A stretch of DNA of 64,000 nt from Cornus controversa. Its lineage: Eukaryota > Streptophyta > Magnoliopsida > Cornales > Cornaceae. The translations under genes were made by a program, and so were the position numbers. Below the pieces are notes generated by a model. The model made no database searches. It saw only the letters and a list, made by a program, of their open reading frames with translations, and had not been told where the DNA came from. The stretch spans positions 124,108,033-124,172,032 of the forward strand of contig CM048845.1 in NCBI GenBank assembly GCA_026545225.1. Reading direction: 5' to 3'. Positions 10,540 through 21,854 of the stretch are shown piece by piece; positions within the stretch are counted from its first letter, which is position 1, and every line of letters starts with the position of its first letter.

Positions 10540-11609
10540 AAATAATAGTGTTATTTTATTTGCATGTTAGTTTAATTTATCTCAAATCAACCAACTTGTG
10601 TTTAAACTAGATTAGTTTTAAATTAATTTGAATTTGTGTTAGTTTTTCTTCTCAAAGCATTCCCTTGGTTCGACCTCGTTCTTGCCGAACTATACTTTAA
10701 TAGATTCGTACACTTGCGAGTTATTTAACAATTTTAAAACAACATCATCCAAATTGTGATTTCTTTCCGTAGAATCGTAGATCGGGTCGAGGAGAACACA
10801 CTTTCCTTCTTGGACGAAGTCCAAATCCAAACTTTAGTAGCTCTCAATTTTTGGAACTCTCACTTGGGGGATTTTGAACCCACCAATGTATAGAGGAGGA
10901 AGAGATGAGAAGTTTTCCCTCTTGAAACAAGCTCTAAATCACACCCTAAGGTGATGAAAACTAAGAGAGAAGCTTGGGGAAAAAGGAGAGCCTTCAATGG
11001 CAGAATTCTGTATCTCTCTCCCTTGTCCCATCCATATACATATCTATATAAGTAGTGCTACACTTGCCGATCGATTTTTTTCGCACTCCAATCACTTGTG
11101 TTCAACAAGGACTCTTAATAAGTAATGAATAAGGATAATGTTTCTCTCCTCTAAAGTGTTTAAATGAATAACTGACACATCAGTTGGTACTAATACCGAC
11201 TCGGTTGTTTTATCATTTTTCTATCTATCTATGCCACCTCACTAAGAACAAATGACCATTTTGCCTTTAAGTCATTTAACGCACTTTCCCGAGCTCCGTT
11301 TTTTATTTCAAAAACTCCTACGGCCTTGAAATCGCTTCCTTAACTCATTAGACATTTCGTTACACTCAAAATCAAAAATAATTATTTTTTGAAAATTCTC
11401 AAATTTTCTGGCTCACCCGGACCACGTCCCAGGCCCTGGTGTGACCAAAAAGTCAAATTTCTCCAAATGTTCCAAAAACTTTCAAAAACCTTTAATCAAT
11501 CTTCCAAACATGTTTCTAATGCTCAAAACATCCATCACATCACTCGAAACACTTTAAAGCGAAAAATATGAAAAAAAAATGAAAAATCAGTCAAATTTAG
11601 TCACGGTCT
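10540..11609. other. Single-copy stretch without a clear gene
   Basis: This is the first sequence right of the duplication breakpoint. Around 10,660-10,735 it reads CCCTTGGTTCGACCTCGTTCTTGCCGAACTATACTT...CACTTGCGAG, a phrase type I associate with plant LTR-retrotransposon termini, so an old LTR fragment is possible. The remainder, up to about 11,600, shows no credible ORF. A short 60-codon plus-strand ORF at 11,389 has no recognisable motif and is not supported. Confidence 0.4.
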
Positions 11610-11822
11610 TTACATGCCATCTCTGAGTGAAACTTGCAAACAAGTATTCATTCCTAACAGTGTCAAGGGTTGAAAAGCAATTTGCACTAACCCTAGATGA
11701 AGGAATTTATGATCTTTCATAAATTTCTGTAAATCTCTAAATTCTAAAAGCCTAAGAGTTTCATCTTGATGTTCAAGTGTAATGGAGTTTTCTACAGTTT
11801 TTATCGCCATATGACTGGTCAA
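11610..11822 (-). pseudogene. Possible endogenous pararetrovirus fragment (movement-protein-like)
   Basis: A 70-codon minus-strand stretch contains HLGLVQIAFQPLTLLGMNT and then LRD, resembling the conserved core of the movement protein of plant Caulimoviridae, which are common as decayed copies in plant genomes. It is a short isolated fragment bounded by stops, with no neighbouring coat-protein, protease or reverse-transcriptase sequence recognised. It cannot be functional. The call rests on motif memory and should be treated as tentative. Confidence 0.4.
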
Positions 11823-12419
11823 TGTAAATAGTCATTTACTGTAAATAACTGAAGGTTTAACAAGTGAAATAGTCCACTTGCTCGGTTGGAGTTAGCTTTC
11901 AACAAACTCTACCAATTTTATATTTTGTATGAAATTATTAATTCCATAAGAAGACGAAGAGCCATCAAGACTCATTTGAGTTTAATAATTTGCTAATACT
12001 CTCATATGGATAAAATAGAATATTTAAATCCCTTAATCAAAATAGATCTATTTGAACAGTTCAAAAGCAGTCCAAATCTATATACTCAGTAACGTCTTAC
12101 AAAAGCCATAACGCCAAACCCCGGCAAAAGGCCAAAACTACGTGACTAAGATCTGTATACAGACTAAAGAAAGACAGAAGTGTTCATAAAGATCTAAAAT
12201 GATTAAAATAAACGATCTAAATATGGCTATACTAACCACATAAGGGTATTAACAAAATACTTTTTGGACACACATCAATAAAATATTTTTACTGGTCAAT
12301 AAATTCTGAAACAATTAAAATACACAAGTTAATTTTCACATCAAATCAACAGTTAAGTTAATATCTAGTTGAAATATTGTTATAAAAAAATTCTCCTTCT
12401 GTAGAGTGGAGTTTGGCTC

Positions 12420-12660
12420 TATTTGGATAGATGGAAATAGCAACAAAAAAAAAAAAGAAATGAAAATTTTGTGAACATTTTAAAAGTTTGGTTTGCAGGA
12501 AAATGAAAATTTTGAGGAAATATTACTTTCCATAACCACTTAATTTTTTCATAAATTTTTCCTACAAAAAACACAAAAAAATTTTGATTCTTGAGAAAGT
12601 TTTATGAACTTACAACAATACCCTTTTATGGTAAGTTTCATGCTATTCAAATTATTAAAT
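12420..12660. repeat. Diverged copy of the dispersed repeat at 6,290
   Basis: Shares TTTGGATAGATGGAAATAG, TTTCCATAACCAC, ATTTTTTCATAAA and TTTTATGAACTTAC in the same order as 6,290-6,500. No coding content. The rest of 11,823-13,390 shows nothing else that I can support. Confidence 0.5.
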
Positions 12661-13399
12661 GGTAATTTACCAAAAAATTTCTTATTGAACATGTATTGGT
12701 AAGTTTAACAATTTGTTTATTGACCTTGTGACAAGCAGCAAGTGTTTGAATGTATTGAATATAGATTATTATTTTTTTATAAGAAAAAAACGTATTCATT
12801 TGTTTTTTTTTTTTTGTAAATGAAACACAAATAAAAACATTTACCGAAAACATCCAAAGTCATTTTATTTTGATTCCATCATATGTGGGTATTTAAAACA
12901 AACCAGAAAACAATTCATAAACCAGCCTCTCCAATCAATATATTTTTAAGTGATTTATTTAAATGATAATGATAAGTAGTATTGAAAACAAAAGATATTT
13001 TAACTTTTATCTGGAATTGAGTATTTACAAGAAGATGGTGCACCATCTGACAAAAAGGTCGTACCGAGTGCACAAGACTTTTGCTTGAACGAGTGCACAA
13101 AACTCCCGCTTGAACGAGGTCCGAGAGAGGTGCACCATCTGACATGATTTGAAAAAGAAAATAATAAAAAAAAAGAGCATAGCAGAAGTGTTTATGCAGT
13201 GTGTAAATGTCTTCCACAACCAGCAGTCCCTTTATTTCTTTTCCTCCCAATTTCATCAATCAATTCAAATGAAGCCTTAGGAAATCAGTTCATTTTTTAA
13301 TTAAGACCCAAACCAGTTGCAACAAAGACATGAATATTTATACTGCATTTGACTGTTAGAATCCTGCCAGTTTTTCCAATCTACCCACCGAACGTACGA

Positions 13400-13406
13400 T
13401 ATATAT
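13400..13406 (+). promoter_or_regulatory. TATA box of the UGT gene
   Basis: TATATAT, about 85 bp upstream of the UGT start codon. It is followed by a short leader with a GA-dinucleotide run at 13,445-13,467, common in plant 5' leaders. Spacing suits a core promoter. Confidence 0.5.
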
Positions 13407-13489
13407 GCCACTTGAATGTTAGTTTGTATCTTATCATCCACTGAAGAGAAAGAGAGAGAGAGAGAGAACTAACCTATTGACCACTAACT

Positions 13490-14902
13490 ATGTCGAACAC
13501 CAGTGAATTCAAGGGTACACCACCACACATAGCCCTCTTCCCAAGTGCCGGAATGGGTCATCTGACACCGTTCCTTCGGCTTGCTGCAATGCTAACCTCA
13601 CACGGCTGCATTGTCACTCTTATCACCGTCAAGCCTACAGTCTCTGCTGCAGAGTCTACTCAGATCTTTGCATTCTTCTCCACCTTTCCACATATCAAGC
13701 ACCTCGAGCTTCAAATCCTCCCCTTTTTGCCTCCTAATCCCACCACTGATCATGACCCTTTCTTTATTCAATATGAAGCCGTTAATCGCTCCGTTCATCT
13801 TCTCCATCCCCTCTTATTATCTTCATCTCCATCTCTCTCTGCCATCTTCACTGACTTTTTTGTCACAACAAGTACTAGTAAGATTGCTGATGATCTCTGC
13901 ATACCCAACTACGTTTTCTCCACCACCTCAGCCAGATTTTACTCTCTCGTTGCCTGCCTGCCTTTTCTAGTACTATCTGGAGACAGTGCTCAATTTAGTA
14001 GTACTAGTGACAATGTTGAGATCCCTGGTCTCACCGCATTCCCAAGATCAACCATTCCTCCACCCTTCTTCAACCCAAATCATCCTTTCACAGCCCTGCT
14101 AGCATCAAACGCGCTCGCTCTCCCAAAAGTAAAAGGTGTCATAATAAACACCTTTAACTCGTTTGAAACAGAAACGATCACTGCACTCAACAATGGAAGA
14201 GCTTTAAGTAATATTCCATTAATACCAGTTCTCCCAATTGGGCCATTAAAACCTTGCTATCTCGAAAAAGACGATCATCTTCCATGGCTAAACAAGCAAA
14301 GTGCAGGATCCATAGTGTATGTGAGCTTTGGAAGCAGAACAGCCATGAATAAGGATCAAATAAAAGAACTTGGAAATGGGTTGCAGAGAAGTGGGTATGG
14401 ATTTTTGTGGGTAATAAAAGGCAACAAAGTGGACAAAGAAGATAGTGAAGAGCTACAAGACTTGCTAGGCAAAACATTCCTTGAAAGAACTAAGAATAAG
14501 GGAATGGTAATCAAAGGATGGGTGGACCAAGAGAAGATTCTGGAGCACCCAGCCATTGGAGTTTTTGTTAGCCACTGTGGATGGAACTCGGTGATGGAAG
14601 CGGCTCAAGTAGGGGTACCTGTGTTGGCATGGCCACAACATGGGGACCAGAAGATAAACGCAGAGGTGGCGGTGAAGGCAGGGTTGGGGATGTGGATAAG
14701 GGAATGGGGTTGGGGTGGAGAGAGGTTGGTGAATGGAGAAGAGATTGCAGAGAAGATTACTGGGATGATGGGGGATGAGAACTTGAGGAACAAGGCTAGG
14801 AAGGTCGGTAAAGAGGCTAAGAAAGCTGGAGAAACTGGTGGGACTTCTGAGAAGGTATTGATGGAAGTCATTGATACGTTGAAGCATAAACATGGGAACT
14901 AA
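13490..14902 (+). CDS. UGT708-type UDP-glycosyltransferase (putative C-glycosyltransferase)
   Basis: An intronless, complete 470-residue family-1 plant glycosyltransferase. It transfers a sugar from a UDP-sugar to a small acceptor in the cytosol. The N-terminus carries ALFPSAGMGHLTPFLRLA with the expected catalytic His at residue 24; Asp122 (IFTDFF) is the likely partner. The DPFF stretch (89-92) and overall N-terminal wording match UGT708 members such as soybean UGT708D1, which make flavonoid C-glucosides. The C-terminal PSPG sugar-donor box occupies residues 344-387 (WVDQEKILEHP...HCGWNS...DQ), ending in Gln as in glucose-using enzymes. The start is the first ATG after a GA-rich leader. A decayed 3' copy lies at 34,493. 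The acceptor is unknown, and O-glycosylation cannot be excluded. Confidence 0.93.
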   Translation: MSNTSEFKGTPPHIALFPSAGMGHLTPFLRLAAMLTSHGCIVTLITVKPTVSAAESTQIFAFFSTFPHIKHLELQILPFLPPNPTTDHDPFFIQYEAVNRSVHLLHPLLLSSSPSLSAIFTDFFVTTSTSKIADDLCIPNYVFSTTSARFYSLVACLPFLVLSGDSAQFSSTSDNVEIPGLTAFPRSTIPPPFFNPNHPFTALLASNALALPKVKGVIINTFNSFETETITALNNGRALSNIPLIPVLPIGPLKPCYLEKDDHLPWLNKQSAGSIVYVSFGSRTAMNKDQIKELGNGLQRSGYGFLWVIKGNKVDKEDSEELQDLLGKTFLERTKNKGMVIKGWVDQEKILEHPAIGVFVSHCGWNSVMEAAQVGVPVLAWPQHGDQKINAEVAVKAGLGMWIREWGWGGERLVNGEEIAEKITGMMGDENLRNKARKVGKEAKKAGETGGTSEKVLMEVIDTLKHKHGN

Positions 14903-16103
14903 TATCTATATTTTGCTGTTATTTCTTCTTTTGTTATATATCTTCTAGTTCTTACTTTTATCTGTGCTCTTCCAATTCCAGATTGCTTTTGATTGTTTGT
15001 CAGTCTCTATTGTTCACATCTGATCAGCTTTGAATAGATTATTTTAGGCCTTTTGATTTTGGTTACATTTTGCACACTTTTTAGTAGGAAGTTTCAATGC
15101 CCAACATTCAGAATCTTCTCTTGGTCCACTCATATAAGTGGTTCCAATCAAATTAAGTTATTTGGGAATACTTCGCCACTGTGGAACTTCTTTTTCAGTT
15201 AACAGTGGCGAAGTATATATATGTTTGTGGAATCTGCAATTATAAATATATAAAAAAATCTTCTGTATTTATATTATTTTTCATACAAGTGGTTCCAATA
15301 AAAATATATATATGACAATTCTAGCTTGATGTTTTTATATTATTTTTCATAATTGTAACTCACCATCCACCCCCAGTTTTTTTATTTGGGATTATTTTTT
15401 CTCTTTTTTTTTTTTTTTCTCCAGTCCATTTTGAGTTTGTTGAAAAGGTCTGTGATGATGCATGATCAAGTTAAATATCAATTAAGAGTTAAAATGCACT
15501 AATGATGTGAAAAGCAAGAACAAAATGCCACTATGTCATATATTTTTTTCAAATAATTCATTAACCTAAAGCTTGTCTGGACGTCTCCTAATTTGAATGG
15601 CCTTATTATCAATTTATATAACATTTTAATATAAGGAGTCATATAGGAAAAATGGCCAACTAAAAATTGATGCTTAAAATCACGAGTTTGTCATTTCAGA
15701 AAATAGAAATAAACCATGTAGGAGGAAATAGTGGATTTCCTAATTTTTCCAAGTTGAATCTATTGAAGATTGTGCATTTCTACCTTGAAGTGTTGCTGAG
15801 AATGTGAATGGAAGCATTCAATAACGGGGACATTCAAGCAGCTATGAAGCACAACCTAAAGCATGTTTTAGTTTGATTGTCAAAAAAATAATTAGAGAAA
15901 TATTTTTTCAGATAACTTTAAGAAAAAAAAAACATTTTATTAGTTTGTTATTAGATAACAGTTTCCAAAAACTAATAATAAATGAATTTCAAAGTTTTCA
16001 ATGTTCAGAAAACTAACCATACAAAAAATTCCTAGTAAAACTTGAGCAAAAGCAAAGAGCTAAAACAGAGCACCCTTTCCTTAATTCAAGAAATGGTCTT
16101 TAC
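14903..16103. other. UGT 3' flank and intergenic DNA
   Basis: The first about 200 bp past the stop is probably 3' UTR; it is conserved at the pseudogene (35,161-35,370). The rest is AT-rich with no ORF. One perfect hairpin is listed separately. Confidence 0.6.
15168..15216. repeat. Perfect 15-bp inverted repeat
   Basis: ATACTTCGCCACTGT (15,168-15,182) pairs with ACAGTGGCGAAGTAT (15,202-15,216) across a 19-nt loop, about 270 bp after the UGT stop. It could be a relic of a small transposon terminus or a transcript hairpin; nothing decides between these. Confidence 0.7.
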
Positions 16104-16584
16104 TGTTGGAATTTAATTCATACTAAACTTGTAGAAATTAAGAATATTACAATTAATTAAAGAGTAAGTTTGGCAATCGTACCTGATTGATGATATAACT
16201 CTTAAGAATACTTTTGAATTTCTGCTTAGAGATTTTTAGAAAGCTCTATCTTCTTTCTGAGAATTGTTCTTTGATAGGACTGAACAAGGGTTATGAAACC
16301 CTTATTTATAACAACAACAGAGGAAACGGTTTCTCTACAAATAAAATACCTAAGTGTTCCTTCCTATCATGGAGATCTAGATATCAACGGTTAGGATTAA
16401 ATCCTACCAAATAAAGTTGCAAAATCACAATCCAACGGTATAAATGTTATACTATCAATTAGACCACAATTGACAAGTATAACTCCAACCCATCAAATAA
16501 CAATAATTACATTGCAATCTAATTTTAGAAATAGTGAATAGGACCACAAATAAAAAATATATTATTTATTAAAAAATTCTAACA
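16104..16584 (-). repeat. 3' LTR of the Copia-like element
   Basis: On the minus strand it runs TGTTAGAATTTTTTAATA...TTAAATTCCAACA, with TG/CA ends and short terminal inversion. Immediately beyond it (plus strand 16,585-16,594, ATCTCCCACT) is the polypurine tract. Confidence 0.8.
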
Positions 16585-17015
16585 ATCTCCCACTTGATTC
16601 ATGCACTTTAAGTTTTGTAAAACGACACGGTGGATTGCAACACTTTAGAAAAGTCGAGTGGCCACTATTTTTTTTTTTTTTAGAAAAATATAATTATCGA
16701 AACAGATGGGTTAAAACTTTAAATCACTCTATTCCATAGACTTTCTCAATAATGGATCATGAATGCGTAGACCCCTATCAAGTATAAGTCCAACCCATCA
16801 AGAAACAATAATTACATTGCAATCCAATTTTAGAAATAGTGCATAGGACCACAAATAAAAAATATATTATTTATTAAAAAATTCTAACAATCTCCCACTT
16901 GATTCATGTACTTTAAATTTTGTAAAACGACACGGTGAATTGCAATACTTTAAAAAAATCGAGTGATCACTTATTTTTTTTTTTTAGAAGAATATCATTA
17001 TCGAAACAGATAGGT
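16470..17015. repeat. Tandem duplication across LTR end and polypurine tract
   Basis: The segment from CAAGTATAAC/G...CCAACCCATCAA through TTCTAACAATCTCCCACTTGATTCATG to the ATTATCGAAACAGAT phrase occurs twice, about 305 bp apart. The second copy gives a fragment of LTR plus polypurine tract inside the element. Confidence 0.8.
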
Positions 17016-18271
17016 TAAAATTTTAAAACACTCTTTTCCGTAAAACACACCCCCTTCCCCCCGCGTTTTATAAGAGTATGGTGGGCCATAACAATTGAAT
17101 AGCTCTGCGCATTTCATAGGCTTTGAACGGGACCATGGGCCATTAATATTGTCTTTCACATGGGAATACATGCACGCAAATCGAGAAAAAAAATAGGTTT
17201 CAAAAAAATCATCAGATTTTTGATCTCTCCAAACAATCAATACACGAGACTCTGATATCACCGCGCATATATATATATATATATAAATACAGTTTATATG
17301 GATAGATTTATTGTGGAGAAAAGAAATTTTCTAACCAAATAATGAATGATATTTAAGTACATACTTTCTATGACCAATGAATGCTATTTATCCAAACATG
17401 CCATGGATTCATAGAGTTGTACCGGTTTGACTATCTAAATTTATATAAAAAAAATTGTAATTCTTTTCTTAATGTAAAAAAAAATTTGTAATATACCAAA
17501 ACAAGCAACTGGTAATAATGATTTTGAATGTCTTGATTCCTACATGAAGATAACATAGTTACATGGGTAATATTGATCTTGAATATCTTGATTCCTACAC
17601 GAGTATAACAATTGGTAATACATTCAATCTGTCTTAGATTTCCACATAGCATAATTGAGATACGAGTTTGTTAAATTGAATTGGTAAGTTACCTTCGATC
17701 ACTGAGGCAATATTGACGAGAACATAGAAAAAAGGAGAACATAATGCCAGCCCTTTAATTAATAAGGATCCTAATATGATTGATCTTTATAACGAACAGA
17801 CCAATTTGAAATTTAGGTGAATAATACAATCTGATTAACAATAAAATTTTCAAAATTTAAGATTGTATATATAGTCCGATAGTCCTAATATCAAAGCATC
17901 AAACAATTTAAATCTAACACTATTTTTTTTTTTTGAAAATTTCTCTTTCATTCATTTTCAAATTTTTTACTTATGATGTAAAAATAGGTGCATATTTCAA
18001 GAGTTACAAGCCAAAATGCTTTAGTTTCACATTATAAGTAAAAAATTTATACCACGTGATGGAACTGATGAGACTTGGAAGCCTAATCAGAATGAATGCT
18101 TTTATTCAATCAAGCATGGACTAATTATTGATTATTTTATGAGCAGGAACTTCTCAACTACTCCAATTCAATCAGAAATTTTATTTTCAAATGTGGAAGA
18201 AGGATAATTCTGATTTTTAGAAATTCTTGATTGTTTCTCAGCCGTATTACCAATTATTTGTTTTGGTATAT

Positions 18272-18388
18272 TACAATTTTTATTTTACATTAGGAAAAGA
18301 ATTTGTATAATATTAATATTCCAAAATTAAATAATTTTTATTTTACATTAGGAAAAGAATTGGTATAATATTAATATTCCAAAATTAA
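18272..18388. repeat. 56-bp tandem repeat, two units
   Basis: ATTTTTATTTTACATTAGGAAAAGAATTKGTATAATATTAATATTCCAAAATTAAA is present twice in direct succession inside the retroelement interior. Confidence 0.85.
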
Positions 18389-18490
18389 AATATACAAACA
18401 GTGGTTTTGTGTTTTAGTAAAATAGGTAAGTGAGTTTGTTTAGTGGTCGTTAGATTTAATCTAATGGTCACTAATCAAAGTGTGGATAAA

Positions 18491-18518
18491 ATCTCTTGCT
18501 CACTGGTGAGCAAGAGAT
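18491..18518. repeat. Perfect 13-bp palindrome with 2-nt loop
   Basis: ATCTCTTGCTCAC (18,491-18,503) and GTGAGCAAGAGAT (18,506-18,518) are separated by TG. It could be a transposon footprint or protein-binding site; the function is unknown. Confidence 0.8.
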
Positions 18519-18624
18519 CAATACTCTCTCTCTCTCTCTCTATTCGACGGCTTCAATAAAAAAATTGCATTTATATGGAAAAATTATTTCTTGATTTCTA
18601 CAACAAAAATTCCAGCCTTAACCT

Positions 18625-18637
18625 GACTCTGATACCA
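18625..18637 (-). other. Primer-binding site (tRNA-iMet type)
   Basis: The minus strand reads TGGTATCAGAGTC, two bases after the 5' LTR end. This is the classic Copia primer site complementary to initiator tRNA-Met, and it fixes the element's orientation. Confidence 0.8.
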
Positions 18638-18639
18638 AT

Positions 18640-19095
18640 TGTTGTAATTTAATCCATACTAAACTTGTAGAAATCAAGAATACTGCAATTAATAAAGAGT
18701 AGGTTTGACAATCATACTTGATTGATGATATAACACTGCAAGAGATCTTTAGAAAGCTTTATCCCCTTTCTAGGAGTTGTTTTTCGATAGGTTGAATAAG
18801 GGTTATGAAACCCTTATTTATAACAACAACAGGGGGGACGGCTTCTTTACAAATAAAATATTTAAGTCTCCCTTCCTCTCATGAAAATTTAGATATCAAC
18901 GATTAGGATTAAATCCCACCGAATAAAGTTGAAAAATCACAATCCAACGGTGTAAATAATATACTGTCAATTAGACCACAATTGATAAGTATAACCCTAA
19001 CCCATCAAATAACAATAATTACATTGTAATCCAATTTTAAAAATAGTGTATAAGACCACAAATAAAAAAAAAATATTTATTAAAATATTCTAACA
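18640..19095 (-). repeat. 5' LTR of the Copia-like element
   Basis: A 456-bp LTR with TG/CA ends. It spans the start of duplicated block copy 2, whose match to window base 1 begins at 18,848. Confidence 0.8.
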
Positions 19096-19360
19096 TTTGC
19101 TACTGAAAAAGCAGTTTACTTAGCTAGCCTCCATGACCTTCATTTCTTTTTCTTTTCTTTTCTTTTTTTATTTGTCAATCCATGACCTATGGAAACTCTT
19201 GGATAAAGTATCTGTTTCAAATGAGAGACTCTATAACGCAATGTTTTTGGATTCCAGATATACATCACGAAATAGTTTTCGAGATACGTATCAATACTCA
19301 TTAATTTTAGCTTTTTTAATTCTAACGGGAAGAAAAACAGTTTTCCATATCCATTCAAAG

Positions 19361-19540
19361 AGAGCAATGCTACACGTCATGAAAATATTTCATAAATTTT
19401 TATCTTGAATGATGTGGCAATTAAATGGTGAATTAGTATTGGTGGGATTCCCTCCATACACGGAATGTCAATGGTATTATCACTTGCCACATCATTCATG
19501 AAGGCAATTCATGATAAAATTTCATGACGTTTAGCATTTC
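19361..19540. mobile_element. 180-bp Mutator-type MITE (copy 2)
   Basis: Identical in layout to the copy at 514-693, with CCATTCAAAG direct repeats at 19,351-19,360 and 19,541-19,550. Its presence in both blocks shows that it inserted before the duplication. Confidence 0.8.
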
Positions 19541-20104
19541 CCATTCAAAGGTACTTCTTAGAGCATCTCGAAAGAAAATTAGAGAAAAAAATATAAGACA
19601 TTTTTTTATAAAACAGTCTTTTTTAATTCTTTTAAAGTAATTTTTTATTTTAAAATTTTTAATTCAAAAAGCTTAACAAGCCCCCAAAAAAAAAATTAGA
19701 GGAAAAGAAAGAGGAAGGGAGACAGAGAGAAAATGCTAAGGTAGAGAAAAGAGACACAGGAATAAAGAGATATGGGTGTTCTTGGATTTTGTTTCTTTGG
19801 TGGTACTTATGGTCATGAGTTTTGAGAGAGAGATTAAGCTTTGGCCAAGGCAGAGTCGTCTCACCCGTGTCCTTCAGAACTTTCATCTGATTCATGCAAC
19901 TCTCTCTCTCTCCCTCTCTCTCTTTCACACACACAAATACACAACCTAGTTTAAAAGGAACTTTGTTAAAAAGTAAAGAGAAACCGACAAATATTATAAA
20001 TTTATAATGCATAACACTATATAAAAAGAAAAGAGAAACTAGCTTTGTGAAAAAGAAAAGAGAGACTATCATATATAATCATCCATACCATAATTTGGCA
20101 CACA

Positions 20105-20106
<2 letters not shown>

Positions 20107-20168
<62 letters not shown>
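20107..20168. repeat. (AT)n microsatellite, expanded
   Basis: About 60 bp of uninterrupted AT, more than twice the length at the matching site in copy 1. Confidence 0.9.
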
Positions 20169-20172
<4 letters not shown>

Positions 20173-20366
20173 AAAAAATAAATTAAAATTATATTATAAT
20201 ACCCAAAACATTAAAAACTATTATAATACATCCAAACACATTAATTAAAACACCCAAAACTCTTGGTAATATAAACTCGCTTGTTGAAAAAAATAAAACT
20301 ATAAGTTAACTATTCTTCACATGAAAGGGATCAAGTACAAACTATAAGAAATCAAAAGATATAAAT

Positions 20367-20585
20367 CTAACCATTCTTAATCAATCTATTACTATTCTTT
20401 TGAAAATTCTCAATTTTTATATTTCTGAGTTCTTTTTTAAATAAATCATTATCAAGTGAAACTTCTTTGATAGCTGTTATCACAAAACTATTTTTGACTA
20501 CGTCATTTTTACTATTGTATATCTTGATCATAAAAAGAAACGATTTTCCTTTACAACTTGTCACTTTGTCGTAAGATTCATTCAT
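20367..20585 (-). pseudogene. RPA-like C-terminal fragment in Helitron (copy 2)
   Basis: Protein identical to the fragment at 1,476-1,694 (72 codons with the CKGKSFLFMIKIYN phrase). Family assignment is tentative. Confidence 0.4.
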
Positions 20586-21530
20586 CTCCTCGTCTTATAA
20601 AAAGAACAAATTTATTTTAGTAATATTGATACATTTTAAATGAATTGTTTTATCCATAAATTTTACGAGTGAGGGAAAAAGTATTACCTGACTTTTTAAC
20701 TGCATATTAATGATTGAGAATCATCAAATATTTTTAGATATGAATTATTTGTTATATCTTTGACCCAAAATTACATCATAAATCTGCATAAATAAGTATA
20801 CTTCATTGATATGTTATAATAAAGAATGACATATTTGTCATATTGTAATTTTTTTTTAAAAAAAATACAATGTTTGAAAATATAATAATACATTTGAAAG
20901 CATTTAGCGTATTTTATTTTGCAATTAATACAACTAAGTCCATCTTTTTGTACTTAACTTCCTTCATGCATTGTTTACATACATTGTACCATGGTTCATA
21001 TAATTATGTGATATAATAAAGAAAAAATTAAATGAATATATAAAAAAATAATAATAATTTAATACCTTGAATGCCATTGCAGATTTTTCAATTATGTCTT
21101 CAAGTGAAAGTTTTTCAGCCTCTTTAAATAATTAATATTTTGAACTTAAAATGAGAGCATCTATGTCTTTGTCATTTACGTTTTCTTCAAACCTATCAAA
21201 GCATAATAAATTATTGGAATAATATGTTGTTGATATGTAAAAATACACTTATGTTTGATTTTTTAACTATTGATAGTGGATTAGCTTCCACCATCCATGT
21301 CCTACCAGTTGTGATATTCCTTAAGTAAAATAAATAATTAAAACCTAATGTAAGTAAAAAGAAATAAATAACCAATCAATATCGTAATGCTTTAACTCTT
21401 TCAATTTCTGTATTAATTTGTAATGTAGATCCCGATTGTGGCTGAAGAACCAAACCTGAAATATAATATTATTTTTTATTTTATGTTCATTTAGATATAA
21501 TAAAAAATATAAAGTGAATAATCTCAATGT

Positions 21531-21854
21531 TGTGTAATAAGTTACATTTGAATGTGTTGATTGACAAATGTGTGACTGTAATAATAGGTCTTTCGTTTAT
21601 TAGCTTCATTACCAAATTTCCTTCATTCTCAGTAAGATCGTCCCACAATGTCAAAATAATTGTTCTTGAACTGTTATAAAAAATAATTAGTTCAATAATT
21701 TATAATGGTAATTATGAGCATTTATGTAGTGTTGTTATGATGTACCTCATATCCATTATAATGATGTTTCGCAATTTGGATGTCCCTCCATTGTTCTTCT
21801 TAACTATGTTGAATGTAGGAGATGCTTCAATAACGATTCCCAAAACATCTAGCG
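21531..21854 (-). pseudogene. RPA1/RPA70-like OB-fold remnant in Helitron (copy 2)
   Basis: The same two exon-like pieces and 75-bp intron as copy 1, with the DVLG and LWDDL signatures. At 21,771 the base is G, so the codon is CGA (Arg) and the frame stays open through IIIMDM. This copy is therefore closer to the ancestral coding state. Still no complete gene. Confidence 0.6.

Larger units (their letters stand above)
16104..19095 (-). mobile_element. Non-autonomous Copia-like LTR retrotransposon
   Basis: Two related LTRs (16,104-16,584 and 18,640-19,095) bound about 2.05 kb of non-coding interior, and the parts are ordered for the minus strand. The right LTR (5') ends in CA, followed two bases on by a primer-binding site TGGTATCAGAGTC, complementary to initiator tRNA-Met. 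The left LTR (3') is preceded by the polypurine tract AAGTGGGAGAT. Flanking 5-mers are TTTAC (left) and TTTGC (right), a target duplication with one change. No gag or pol is recognisable. The LTRs differ at many positions, so the insertion is old. Confidence 0.8.

Noticed and set aside
13611..13970. 119-codon ORF and several others overlapping the UGT gene
   Set aside because: Shadow frames of the UGT coding sequence.
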